A stretch of DNA of 64,000 bases, from assembly GCA_020634495.1 (NCBI GenBank), contig JACKBR010000002.1:1-64000 (forward strand), given 5' to 3'. Below, piece after piece: positions 25,414 through 34,111 of the stretch (positions are counted from its first letter, which is position 1; every line of letters begins with the position of its first letter). This DNA is from Ardenticatenaceae bacterium. Lineage in GTDB: Bacteria > Chloroflexota > Anaerolineae > Promineifilales > Promineifilaceae. Both the position numbers and the translations under genes were made by a program. A model generated the notes under the pieces. It worked only from the letters and a program-made list of their open reading frames with translations. It searched no databases and was not told the DNA's origin.

Positions 25414-25803
25414 ATGGTCAGACGAACCAGGCACACCACATACGAGATACACTATCACTTCGTTTGGGTTCCCAAATACCGCCAAAACGTGTTGTTTGGC
25501 GACATTCCAGAACGGCTGACCGTTCTGCTGCATGAAAAAGCGCAAGAGATGGGGGCCGAGTTAATCGATCTGGCCATCCAACCGGATCATGTACACCTGT
25601 TTGGCATCTTCCCGCCAACAGTTGCCCCGCACCAGATCATGCATAGGTTAAAGGGATACACCGCTTTTGCACTGCGCAACGAGTTCCCTCATCTCAAGAG
25701 CCGTCTGCCAAATATGTGGACCCGTTCCTGCTATGTTGGCACAGCAGGAAATGTATCCGCCCAAACGATCCAGCGTTACATTGACGCGCAAAAGGGGCGG
25801 TAG
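25414..25803 (+). CDS. tnpA: IS200-type Y1 transposase TnpA
   Basis: 129 aa, typical length. The HUH motif HVHLF is at about residues 60-64 (IQPDHVHLFGIF), and the catalytic Tyr lies in IQRYIDAQ near the C-terminus. The enzyme excises and inserts single-stranded element DNA. The stop codon abuts the ATG of tnpB at 25804. Confidence 0.95.
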   Translation: MVRRTRHTTYEIHYHFVWVPKYRQNVLFGDIPERLTVLLHEKAQEMGAELIDLAIQPDHVHLFGIFPPTVAPHQIMHRLKGYTAFALRNEFPHLKSRLPNMWTRSCYVGTAGNVSAQTIQRYIDAQKGR

Positions 25804-26991
25804 ATGATTCGCACGTACAAGTACCGTCTTGACACCAACAGGTCCCAGCGGGATGCCCTTGATTTTATCCTCTGGCAGCAGCGCATTTTGTACAACACTG
25901 CACTGGAACAGCGGAAGCGCGTGTATGAGGAAACGGGAAAAGGCATCAGCTATGTGGCGCAGTGGGCGCACTTTCGGGACGAAAGGCGTGTCAATCCCGA
26001 CACCTTCGGCTGGGTCAATGCAACCAGTCTGCAGCAACTCCTGCGCCGTGTGAATAAGGCGTATCGAGCGTTCTTCCGGCGCCTGAAGGCAGGCGAGGCA
26101 CCCGGCTATCCTCGATTCAAAGGCCGTAACCGATTTCACAGCATGGAATTCAAACACGGTGACGGTGTGAAGCTGCATCAAGATGAACGTGGACAAACGC
26201 GTTTGCGCATTCAGAATGTTGAAAACGTGAAGGTTAAGTTTCACCGTCAACTCCCTGCTGGCAGCAGTATCAAGCAGGTTGTGGTCAAACGGAGTTTGGG
26301 CAACTGGTACGTCACCCTGATGATCGCGTTTGAGGCACCTTATCCCCTCCCGCCAACGGGAGAGGCGGTTGGCATTGACATGGGCTTGAAGTCCCTGCTT
26401 GCCCTGTCCGATGGCACACTGATTGACAATCCGCGCTGGCTGCGAGTCAGTCAGAAGCGGCTGCGGGTGCTGAATCAAAAGCTGGCTAGGCAAAAGAAGG
26501 GCGGGACCAACTGGCGTAAAACGGCTTATCAACTTGCCACACTTCATAGTAGGATAACGAACCAAAGGCGCGACTTCTGGCACAAAACCACGCGCCAACT
26601 GGTGAATCAATACAACCTCATTTGCATCGAGAATCTGACACTGGGCTTTATGACAGCCAATCGACGACTTGCACTCTCTGAGCATGACGCTGCGCTGGGT
26701 GAGTTCAGGAGTCTACTTGCTTACAAAGCGGAAGAAGCTGGTAAGTTAGTGGTTCCTGTTCCGCCGCAGTACACCAGCCAAATATGTAGGGGGTGCGGGA
26801 CGATTGTAGCTAAAAGCCTACTTATGCGGATACATAGGTGTGATGGGTGTGGATTAGAACTTGACCGGGATGTGAATGCAGCCCGGAACATTCTCGCGCT
26901 CGGGCTGAGCGTTTGTGACCCAACCGCGGCGTTAGCTGGGTGTCACAAGAAGCTCCCCACTAAAAGTGGGGAGAGTAGTCACATTTGTTGA
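25804..26991 (+). CDS. tnpB: TnpB RNA-guided nuclease
   Basis: 395 aa. Split RuvC residues are visible: Asp in GIDMGLKS (about 190), Glu in CIENLTLGFM (about 278), Asp in DRDVNAARN (about 360). A four-cysteine zinc finger (CRGCG ... CDGCG) sits between them, as in active TnpB. The N-terminal HTH (ILWQQRILYNTALEQR) is intact. TnpB is guided by omega RNA transcribed from its 3' end and the right end of the element. All catalytic positions look intact. Confidence 0.95.
   Translation: MIRTYKYRLDTNRSQRDALDFILWQQRILYNTALEQRKRVYEETGKGISYVAQWAHFRDERRVNPDTFGWVNATSLQQLLRRVNKAYRAFFRRLKAGEAPGYPRFKGRNRFHSMEFKHGDGVKLHQDERGQTRLRIQNVENVKVKFHRQLPAGSSIKQVVVKRSLGNWYVTLMIAFEAPYPLPPTGEAVGIDMGLKSLLALSDGTLIDNPRWLRVSQKRLRVLNQKLARQKKGGTNWRKTAYQLATLHSRITNQRRDFWHKTTRQLVNQYNLICIENLTLGFMTANRRLALSEHDAALGEFRSLLAYKAEEAGKLVVPVPPQYTSQICRGCGTIVAKSLLMRIHRCDGCGLELDRDVNAARNILALGLSVCDPTAALAGCHKKLPTKSGESSHIC
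26953..26973 (+). ncRNA. IS605 right-end hairpin within omega RNA region
   Basis: CTCCCCAC-TAAAA-GTGGGGAG, a perfect 8-bp stem overlapping the last codons of tnpB. In this family the 3' end of tnpB plus the right end gives the omega RNA scaffold, with the guide just downstream. The RNA limits are not determinable by eye. Confidence 0.5.
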
Positions 26992-27151
26992 TTGACCACT
27001 CCTTGAAGATGGCGCATTAAGGTCCAGACGCTTTTGGGATGATGGAGGCAGTGGCTCGGTGGCAGGGGGCATTATTGCTCTGAAATTTTTATGGTTGCAT
27101 GGTGTTATTTCCACATATGGTGTAAAGAGGCTCAATATGGGTTTCAAGGAG

Positions 27152-28048
27152 CTACCAAAATCTCGACAAGCGCAGGCAAAAGCACTTTGCCCCGCTTGCG
27201 AACATTATGGACAAACTCGAAGAATCCCAGATAAATTGGTAACTTTTCCTGCGAAATGCCGCGATGCGGACGCAGCCATGACCTTGACAAAGACCAAAAC
27301 CCCTCAATGGTGTTGGTATGTGGACTTCATGAAAACCATCGCCAGCTTCATCACGGGCGTATTCACCTTGAGGATGGTTAACTGTTTGATACCCATAGCC
27401 CCATTCGGTCAACCGATTGTAAATGTTGTATTCGTCGGTAAAGACTTTGCTACCGACGGCCACGAACTTTTGGATGATGGGCTTGCTGCTGTCTTGTTGC
27501 ACATTGGCTAACATTTTGATGATAAAATGAGTGGCTTTTCTTTGGCCAAAGTGCCACGTCTTCGACTCCCTTTGAGCCGATTGCGTCGTCCCTTTCGACC
27601 TTGGGCCGTTACCGCCAGTGGAGGCCCTTTATGACCAGCAACAACATACACTTCATCGAATTCGACTTCGCCACTCAGGCTGACTACTTTTTTTCTCAAC
27701 AATGCCCGACCGTAATTGCGCGGTCATTTGCTGGGCATCATCCTTGTTGAGACCTAATTCGGCAGCGATTTGTCTATTGGATAGATTGAGACCCATCAAA
27801 TACAGACACAGCATCCAGACGCGCAGTGGTTGATGATGCCCGGCAAAGATGGTGTTGGTCAAATCATCAAATTGCCTATCACATGCTTTACATTTGTAGC
27901 GTTGCCTATGCTTGGAACTGTTGCGGAACCCACGTTTCTTGACCCAGAAGTGGTCACAGTGGGTGCAATGCACCCCATTGGGCCAGCGCAAGTTTCGCAC
28001 CATTTCATAACATTTGGCATCATCGATCAAGTTTAGAATGTTTAGCAT
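27152..28048 (-). pseudogene. IS1595-family transposase, multiply frameshifted
   Basis: The N-terminal zinc ribbon and HTH (HCTHC ... CKACDRQF) is at 28048-27700. The frame then shifts to GEVEFDEVYVVAGHKG (first catalytic Asp), shifts again to VFTDEYNIYNRL (second Asp) and again to NTIEGFWS...RSWLRPHRGIS near 27300. At least three frameshifts are needed, so the gene is dead. The flanks at 26992-27151 and 28049-28100 are probably element ends, but no clean terminal repeat was found. Confidence 0.85.
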
Positions 28049-28104
28049 TGGCAGACCATCCTTGGGTTTTGGTCTATGCTAAAGTGTATTTTTATTTTTT
28101 CAAC

Positions 28105-28138
28105 TTGGCTCTGATCCTTGGAATCCATCAAGAGCCAA
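28105..28138. repeat. inverted repeat TTGGCTCT/AGAGCCAA
   Basis: 8-bp perfect arms, 18-nt spacer, between the IS1595 remnant and the stop of the gene at 28152. On the minus strand it is followed by A-rich, not T-rich, sequence, so it is not a classical terminator for that gene; it may be an element end. Confidence 0.4.
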
Positions 28139-28151
28139 TTCCTTAAAGAAA

Positions 28152-30929
28152 TTATAATTGCAAATTGTGCCAATCGCGAGACGGTCGTTCGCGTTTACAA
28201 TGCTCGATTAAAGTTGCTGTCTTGTCATGCCGTTTACAATACTGAACCAGTTCAATGGCTTTCCTTTCTGCATTCTCGCCAGAGAGATGCTCATAAACAA
28301 TATCAATTTCGTAACACAGTTTAGCCAACTCGTCTAGATTAAAGAATTTAGCCAATTCATCATGTAAATATTTCTCAGAATGTTGAACTTTAGGCTGAAC
28401 CTTAGGAACTCGCTCGCTATCAATTTGGTCCTCATTGTCGGAGTCCCTCCAGGCTTCAATTTCCCCGTTTTCAGCAGTATGAAAGGCTAGGCAGGCAAGC
28501 TGGAAAGCAACCTGTCTTGGTATCGGCGCATTATTTTCAGGTGAATCCAGATTTTTGAATTTTAGAGCACCAAGCATGTATAAACACAGACCAAGATAAT
28601 AGTTTTTATATTTCTGTTCCGTCGCACCCTCCATTATGTCAAATGCATAATGCCTGATTTCTCTCAAAATAGCGCAGGGAATGGATAGATCTATTTCGCT
28701 GTTATTAAAATTTTCCTCAGCACCTCGCTCATGAACCGACTTGAAAATTGAATAAATCCCCTTAATCTGCCAGATCAAAGCGTGGCGATCACCGGGAGTA
28801 AGATTAGGTAACTGCAAAGAAATCAGATAAAGCCAAACACTCGTCTCTAAACGAAGCAGATCATGAATATTGTGAGCTTTTTTAGTTTTTCCAAAATCTA
28901 TGACTGAAATGTCATACCCCTGTGCATCCGTGCGTATTAGAATGTTTTCTAGATTCATGTCGCCATGTACAATGCTAACTTTTGCAGAAGGTAGGTCGAT
29001 CTTTAAAATATTGGGCAATTGGTGCAGCGGGTTTTCTAGAGGGAAATTTTCTAGACCAGGAAAGGTAATCTGATTTTTATCAAGGCCGACTAGAGTATGA
29101 TCAAATACGTTTGCTACTATCTTTTTCAGAAATGTGATCCGGTCATTTATGATCCGGCCGTAGATGGGGGTACTAATTGTTTCTCCTATTTTGAACTGCT
29201 TTATGTTTTCAATATTGCATAAGCGAATTCTAAACTTGTCCGTTTGGTTTTGGGGTAAGTCTAAGGTCACTTCGCCTTCATTGCCATTAACTTCCCTTAC
29301 GATAAATGATAGTGACTCACTGGTTGTAGGTTGAATACAAACAGAAGCTTCTAGATACTCACTGCTGTTTAGAAGTTCAAAAATATCATCTGGGCGGATA
29401 AGCTTCCTATCATCAAAGCCACTAGAAGCAGTTTCAACTTCCACAATAAAGTTTGGTGGCAAGAGCCAATCATAACTAAGAAGAGAGTAGTTGCGTCTTG
29501 TTTCTCCCTCGATCCAAACATCTTTCCAATCAGCTCCAATCGTATTTAAAGCATTAAGAGCCGCTTGAATATTGCTGCATTCCCACCAGAAGGATTTTAT
29601 ACTCTCAACATCAAATTTTCCGCCGCCAGCCAGCTGGTAGGCGATACATGCATAGGGTACGTTTGGTAATTCGATAATATCAAATTCTAACGAGACGCAC
29701 TTGGTAAAACGGCCGTTGATGTAACCCTTGTAGTTAGCTACTTCCTCTTGCAATGAGTTAAGCGTATCAAATTTCACCACTATCGGGGACAGAAGCTCGC
29801 CACTCATGTTTTTTCTTGTTACCAAAAACACTTTGGCCCCACTAAAGCCAGCTCCAAATTCCCGCGTTACTGTGACCTCTCTGAACGAGGGATTCAAAGC
29901 TTTTAATAAAAGAACACAATGTTTTCTTTCTGTATCTTCAATGCCAGTCACTTTCCACCGCACAAATGGAAATTCTAGCGATGGTGGCGGTGGCGGAGGT
30001 TCCTGTGTAATAGTAATAGATGGTAGGGGAAATGGCTTGGGGGCAACGGCCGTTTCCTCCTGCCACTGCCTTAACTGATCTCGAACAATCTCCCACTCGT
30101 TCCCCAGTGTCTCCAATTGATGTTCGTAAAGCTGCTGCTGCAAAATGTACCGTTTCAAGCCTGCAAAAGGCACGTTTGGCTCACACTTGTCTATAAGCTT
30201 ATTAATATCCGCTTGACTTAGTTTCCCACTAGAAGCCTTCTGCCAAATTGCACGAACGTGTTGTTCAAAATGGTTAGCCTCTTTTCTTCGAGCGTATCCG
30301 AGTTGTTTCCGATTAAGTTTGAGTACAGAAATTGTTACTTCGCCTCGTTCACTAATCCCCTTTAATTCTACAGAATTTTCCTTTAAGATATATTGAATAT
30401 GCTGTCCAGGTTTGTCGTAGCATGGATCTAAAATTAGGGGCTTTTCAGTTTCATTTAACCAAGCGACATGAAACAATTCTTGATAAGATTGACACATTGC
30501 GGGTTGGGCACGTAGGTTTTTAACGGGAAACGGCCGTCCGTTATTCATATAGTGTTCATAGCAAGTGGGGCAAGCAAGATACATATTCGGCCACTGCCAT
30601 GCTAGCCAAAAATAATGCAATGTTTTTTGCCAGTTCTTGACATTTGCTTCATTGGGAAAGGGTCGATAATAAAGTAATTGAAAGTTTGAATTTGTATCTT
30701 CTTGAACAGACTCGCAATATACACACTTTTGGGCAAAAGTTATCCGCAAACTCTTTTCCAGTTCAAGACCAAAATCTCGTTCTTGGAATGGGAATTTGAT
30801 TTCTGGCAGCGTTAATTGCTGCCTTTCTACTGCACGTTTAGCCCACTGAACAATCTCCGTATTCCATTTCTGAGTAATACCACTGTCTAAAAGATGAATT
30901 GGTGGCGCTGGACGTTCCAAATAGATCAT
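28152..30929 (-). CDS. degenerate HNH + phosphotransferase + effector-associated-domain protein
   Basis: 925 aa. N-terminal 140 residues: zinc-type HNH fold related to retron/Septu-type HNH proteins (CVYCES at 69-74, WQWPNMYLACPTC at 111-123, NGRPFPV), but the catalytic His of the usual EHFRPK is Tyr (LLYYRPF), so it may be inactive. Centre (about 330-740): aminoglycoside phosphotransferase/kinase-like domain with VHGDMNLENIL (about 651) and VIDFGKTKK (about 680). C-terminal 75 residues: helical bundle with LAKFFNLDELAKLCYEIDI ... LVQYCKRHDK ... RPSRDW, typical of effector-associated domains of bacterial conflict systems. Downstream of the kinase gene, 18 nt after its stop. Role in defence or programmed signalling is inferred. 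Confidence 0.75.
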   Translation of the reverse strand: MIYLERPAPPIHLLDSGITQKWNTEIVQWAKRAVERQQLTLPEIKFPFQERDFGLELEKSLRITFAQKCVYCESVQEDTNSNFQLLYYRPFPNEANVKNWQKTLHYFWLAWQWPNMYLACPTCYEHYMNNGRPFPVKNLRAQPAMCQSYQELFHVAWLNETEKPLILDPCYDKPGQHIQYILKENSVELKGISERGEVTISVLKLNRKQLGYARRKEANHFEQHVRAIWQKASSGKLSQADINKLIDKCEPNVPFAGLKRYILQQQLYEHQLETLGNEWEIVRDQLRQWQEETAVAPKPFPLPSITITQEPPPPPPSLEFPFVRWKVTGIEDTERKHCVLLLKALNPSFREVTVTREFGAGFSGAKVFLVTRKNMSGELLSPIVVKFDTLNSLQEEVANYKGYINGRFTKCVSLEFDIIELPNVPYACIAYQLAGGGKFDVESIKSFWWECSNIQAALNALNTIGADWKDVWIEGETRRNYSLLSYDWLLPPNFIVEVETASSGFDDRKLIRPDDIFELLNSSEYLEASVCIQPTTSESLSFIVREVNGNEGEVTLDLPQNQTDKFRIRLCNIENIKQFKIGETISTPIYGRIINDRITFLKKIVANVFDHTLVGLDKNQITFPGLENFPLENPLHQLPNILKIDLPSAKVSIVHGDMNLENILIRTDAQGYDISVIDFGKTKKAHNIHDLLRLETSVWLYLISLQLPNLTPGDRHALIWQIKGIYSIFKSVHERGAEENFNNSEIDLSIPCAILREIRHYAFDIMEGATEQKYKNYYLGLCLYMLGALKFKNLDSPENNAPIPRQVAFQLACLAFHTAENGEIEAWRDSDNEDQIDSERVPKVQPKVQHSEKYLHDELAKFFNLDELAKLCYEIDIVYEHLSGENAERKAIELVQYCKRHDKTATLIEHCKRERPSRDWHNLQL

Positions 30930-30947
30930 GTTTCTTCCATTATTAGT

Positions 30948-33422
30948 TTATTTTGATGGTTCGGGCATTGAAGAGTTCGTACCAGCGAGAGCCGATTCTA
31001 AGGCTTTTTTTGCCTCTTTGACCTCAGTAGATAGCAACAGAGAACTTCCTGTCATTTCAGAAAGTTTCTCAATTAACGTGTGCGACGCTTTGTGTACCGG
31101 AAGCAACTGATTATTTACCTGCTCAAGCATTTTACCCTCCTCTCGAAGTTCGTGATTTTCAGACTCAAGCTCTTTCCTTTCTTCTCGAAGTTCGTAGTTT
31201 TCAGAGAGAACTGTTGTTTCAGGATCTGGATTGTAATGTGGGATTACCCTGTTTACGTCAACATCTTCAGCAATACGAAATTTTGCCAGACGATTATCAG
31301 CTAAGATTCGGTCAAGCCGAACCAAGCGTTCAAGGGCTCTTGTTGCTGCCCCATCAGTTGGCTTTTCCGTTCTGTCCTGGCAAAATGGCATCCCTTTATC
31401 CATCCAGCTTTGCCATTTACTACGTAAATGGTTTTTACGATGCAGGCAAGCCAGAGCAAAATGTAAGATAAAGACAAAAGCCGCCAAATCAAAATCTAGC
31501 GCGGCGACTAAGCGGCGCGTGCCAGGGGCCGTTTGGGTAATGCGCCTGGTTACTTCAATGGCTCGCTGGCGAATTTCGACGTTTTCTTTCCATTTACGGC
31601 CGTACGCCTTTTCCCCATCCGCTGGAAAACTCAACCTCGCAAAAGTAACAGGCGTTTCATTGGGTTTCGTATTCAAGTTGTTTTCGATATCCAACCGTAG
31701 CGACTCCAAATCCGGCCAAATAGAGCGAAAATAAGAGGGGCTAGCTAAATTAACCAACATTTCTCGAAAATTATCTTCAACCTCTTTTTGATTTTCTTCA
31801 GGAGTTGCCAGCTCTTTTTTATTCACATCTTCATCTACATTCAGTGTTGTTAATGTTGCATCAGGGTCATTTTGAATTGAAGTATTAGATTTATCATATT
31901 CTCTTTCGGGATTGTGATCGGTATTCCGAAAGATAGAGTAAAGTAAAAGCACGCCCAGACTATATAGGTCCGTTGCCGCTGACCATTGCTGCATTTCAAT
32001 AACGCGATCAACAGCTAGCTCATCTGGATAATCGATATCATCCTCCATGACGGCAATGCGACTCTGCACCATTTTGGACAGAGAAGGTAAGCACTTCAAT
32101 ACCTGAACGCTGCCAATATTCTCTTCAGCCTCACTCAACTCAAAGATATAATCTTGAATGCGAACCCGGTCGCCCGCCTTTAATCGTGAATATAGGTCCT
32201 CGGTCACTCCTTGCTCCGCTTCCTCACTCAGGTTTTTCCGTTTTTGAAATTCCTCAATTTTCTGGCTAACCTGATCGTATTCCATACCTTCATCACCTTT
32301 CCAACCCAAAACTAAATACAAATTTTTGGGATCAGAATGAATAATATATGCTTTGTTAGCCGTTTCTCTTTCTTGACCCTTAAACCGTTCTGGTGAATAG
32401 AAAATAGAAGTGCGCTCACCTTCCATCACCCGATCAAGTCTGGTGTGAGACGTATATTGTCTGAATCTCGGTGCATCCTTTGGTGTTAATGCCAAACTTC
32501 CGTAATCACCCAGAGCATAATTTCCTGGTTTCTGCGGATCATCAACAAAAAAAATGTTTGCCGGACGAATATCAGCGTGGATAAGTCCTTTGCTGTGTAG
32601 GCTAACCAACCCTTCGCACAAATTACCAACCAACGCCAAATGCTGTTCAGCACGCCAACCTTGCTTTTTATTTAAACTCACAGCCTCTTGCAACGTCCCA
32701 TCAGCCCAGCGATAAATCACGCTGGGTAAACAGCCATACCAGGTACCCCTGGCTGGATTACTTTCTGCAGCTTGGTTTTGATCAATTAATTCATAAGCTA
32801 CACGCTTTTTGTTATTCTGGGTTGCACGAAAAAATAAAGAATTAGCCCATTCCTGTCGTTCCGCCTCCCGACCGTGTGCAACCACAGCGGATCGCTCTCT
32901 AATTTCATCCCAAAACGCCTCATAGTTTTCTGCAATGGGAAAATCTTGGGTATCTTGAGGGTAAACAATACCTGTCGGGCCAAATAGTAAAAATCGAGGT
33001 GGCTGGCCAGCCTCAAAATAAACAAAGGCAATTCCCCCATCAAAAGACCGCGCTTCTACTGGCCCGCCCGTTGTATCAATAGGGCGGCGCATAATATTAA
33101 TGTCAAAGGCATCTAATAACCCGTCTCCCTGACCACTACCATAATAAGCCAGATCTACAGCATAAACTTCCTGAGCCATCAACTCATTGACGTACGCATT
33201 TTCACGATGGGTTGTGCCTATTAGTTTGGGGATTTTTAGGGCGGCAAATTTTTGGCTCTGGCTGCCAGCAAAGGACGAACTGTACAAGCGGATAACATAC
33301 CCTAAAGCGCCCTCGAATGTCTCTCCTGGTAAGGTATGCCCATTTTCATCAACCAGCATGTAATATTTGCGGCTAATCCAAAATTTATTTAGCGTTTTTG
33401 TTTGTTCTACTTCATTGATCAT
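30948..33422 (-). CDS. Ser/Thr protein kinase-like protein with coiled-coil tail
   Basis: 824 aa; ATG at 33422 with GGAGG 11 bases upstream. Kinase motifs: FAALKIPK (beta-3 Lys), LIHADIRPANIFF (HRD loop as HAD with Arg for Lys), GDYGSL (DFG as DYG), then a long insert with charged segments, and SATDLYSLGVLLLYSIF (helix F). Probably active or weakly active. The C-terminal 100 residues contain a heptad-like coiled coil (two near-repeats LREE.KELESENHELREE). No membrane helix. In the four-gene minus-strand cluster with the HNH/EAD protein downstream and the SH3 membrane protein 47 nt upstream. Confidence 0.8.
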   Translation of the reverse strand: MINEVEQTKTLNKFWISRKYYMLVDENGHTLPGETFEGALGYVIRLYSSSFAGSQSQKFAALKIPKLIGTTHRENAYVNELMAQEVYAVDLAYYGSGQGDGLLDAFDINIMRRPIDTTGGPVEARSFDGGIAFVYFEAGQPPRFLLFGPTGIVYPQDTQDFPIAENYEAFWDEIRERSAVVAHGREAERQEWANSLFFRATQNNKKRVAYELIDQNQAAESNPARGTWYGCLPSVIYRWADGTLQEAVSLNKKQGWRAEQHLALVGNLCEGLVSLHSKGLIHADIRPANIFFVDDPQKPGNYALGDYGSLALTPKDAPRFRQYTSHTRLDRVMEGERTSIFYSPERFKGQERETANKAYIIHSDPKNLYLVLGWKGDEGMEYDQVSQKIEEFQKRKNLSEEAEQGVTEDLYSRLKAGDRVRIQDYIFELSEAEENIGSVQVLKCLPSLSKMVQSRIAVMEDDIDYPDELAVDRVIEMQQWSAATDLYSLGVLLLYSIFRNTDHNPEREYDKSNTSIQNDPDATLTTLNVDEDVNKKELATPEENQKEVEDNFREMLVNLASPSYFRSIWPDLESLRLDIENNLNTKPNETPVTFARLSFPADGEKAYGRKWKENVEIRQRAIEVTRRITQTAPGTRRLVAALDFDLAAFVFILHFALACLHRKNHLRSKWQSWMDKGMPFCQDRTEKPTDGAATRALERLVRLDRILADNRLAKFRIAEDVDVNRVIPHYNPDPETTVLSENYELREERKELESENHELREEGKMLEQVNNQLLPVHKASHTLIEKLSEMTGSSLLLSTEVKEAKKALESALAGTNSSMPEPSK

Positions 33423-33469
33423 GGAATAAACTACCTCCAAAAGCTAATTTACAGGTTCAGCATAGAGAA

Positions 33470-34090
33470 TTATTCATCACAGGATGGGAGCACTTCAATA
33501 AACTCACCTGTGATTAACGGCCCTAGATATGCCCAACCTTCTATACCACTGCTTAAGCGAACATACCACCAGTCGCCTTCTGGAACAGTTCCCATTAGAA
33601 TTCCAAGCCTAGCGTTTGGAAGAGCACCTGCCACTATACTTTCAGAACCCGGATCCTTGAGAATACGGAAGCCATTTCCATTAATATTTCTAGCTGTTAC
33701 GCATTTAATTGGTGCTTGTGTGGGTATACTTGCTACAGTAGGTGTAATTATAATTGTTGATGTTGGCGTTGCTGGGGGCAAGGTGGGTGGTAGAGTTGGT
33801 GTGTGTGTAGGGGTTGTTGTATTTGTCGCCGTCATTGTTGTAGTTGGTAGGGGTGTGGCTTGAGTCTGTGTCTCTGTTAATGGCACTTCAGGTGGTTGCT
33901 GTTCTGGTGAATGTTCTAGACTAGAGTCGATTGTGACTGGCACACTCGTTGTATTTTCGTCGTTTCCTACTCTTGGCTGAGAGCGAGACAGCCAAACGAT
34001 GATGCCAATCGTGAGGATGATAATTACTCCAATGAGAAGAATGCCAAGTTGTAAGATTAGTGGTGTGTTTTCCCTAAATTGTTTTAGCAT
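33470..34090 (-). CDS. membrane-anchored bacterial SH3-domain protein
   Basis: 206 aa. Short cytoplasmic N-terminus, one membrane helix (about 11-34, LILQLGILLIGVIIILTIG), a Thr/Pro-rich extended linker (about 60-125), and a C-terminal SH3b-like domain (NGFRILKDPGSES ... WWYVRLSSGIEGWAYLGPL) that would sit outside the cell, as in cell-wall-binding or sensing proteins common in Chloroflexota. Between the ATPase (21 nt upstream) and kinase genes, so probably one transcript. Could be the sensor of the cluster. Confidence 0.8.
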   Translation of the reverse strand: MLKQFRENTPLILQLGILLIGVIIILTIGIIVWLSRSQPRVGNDENTTSVPVTIDSSLEHSPEQQPPEVPLTETQTQATPLPTTTMTATNTTTPTHTPTLPPTLPPATPTSTIIITPTVASIPTQAPIKCVTARNINGNGFRILKDPGSESIVAGALPNARLGILMGTVPEGDWWYVRLSSGIEGWAYLGPLITGEFIEVLPSCDE

Positions 34091-34111
34091 GGTGATCCTT
34101 ACAATAAAATT

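Larger units (their letters stand above)
25300..26980 (+). mobile_element. complete IS200/IS605-type element (tnpA + tnpB)
   Basis: Left-end hairpins (25319-25340 and 25373-25397), Y1 transposase, TnpB, and a right-end hairpin (26953-26973). Element tips are approximate because this family has no terminal inverted repeats or target duplication. Confidence 0.85.

Noticed and set aside
25648..26685. 345-codon minus-strand frame
   Set aside because: Antisense to intact tnpA/tnpB.
28105..28138. Terminator for the HNH/EAD gene
   Set aside because: Good inverted repeat, but followed by A-rich sequence in the direction of transcription, with no U tract.
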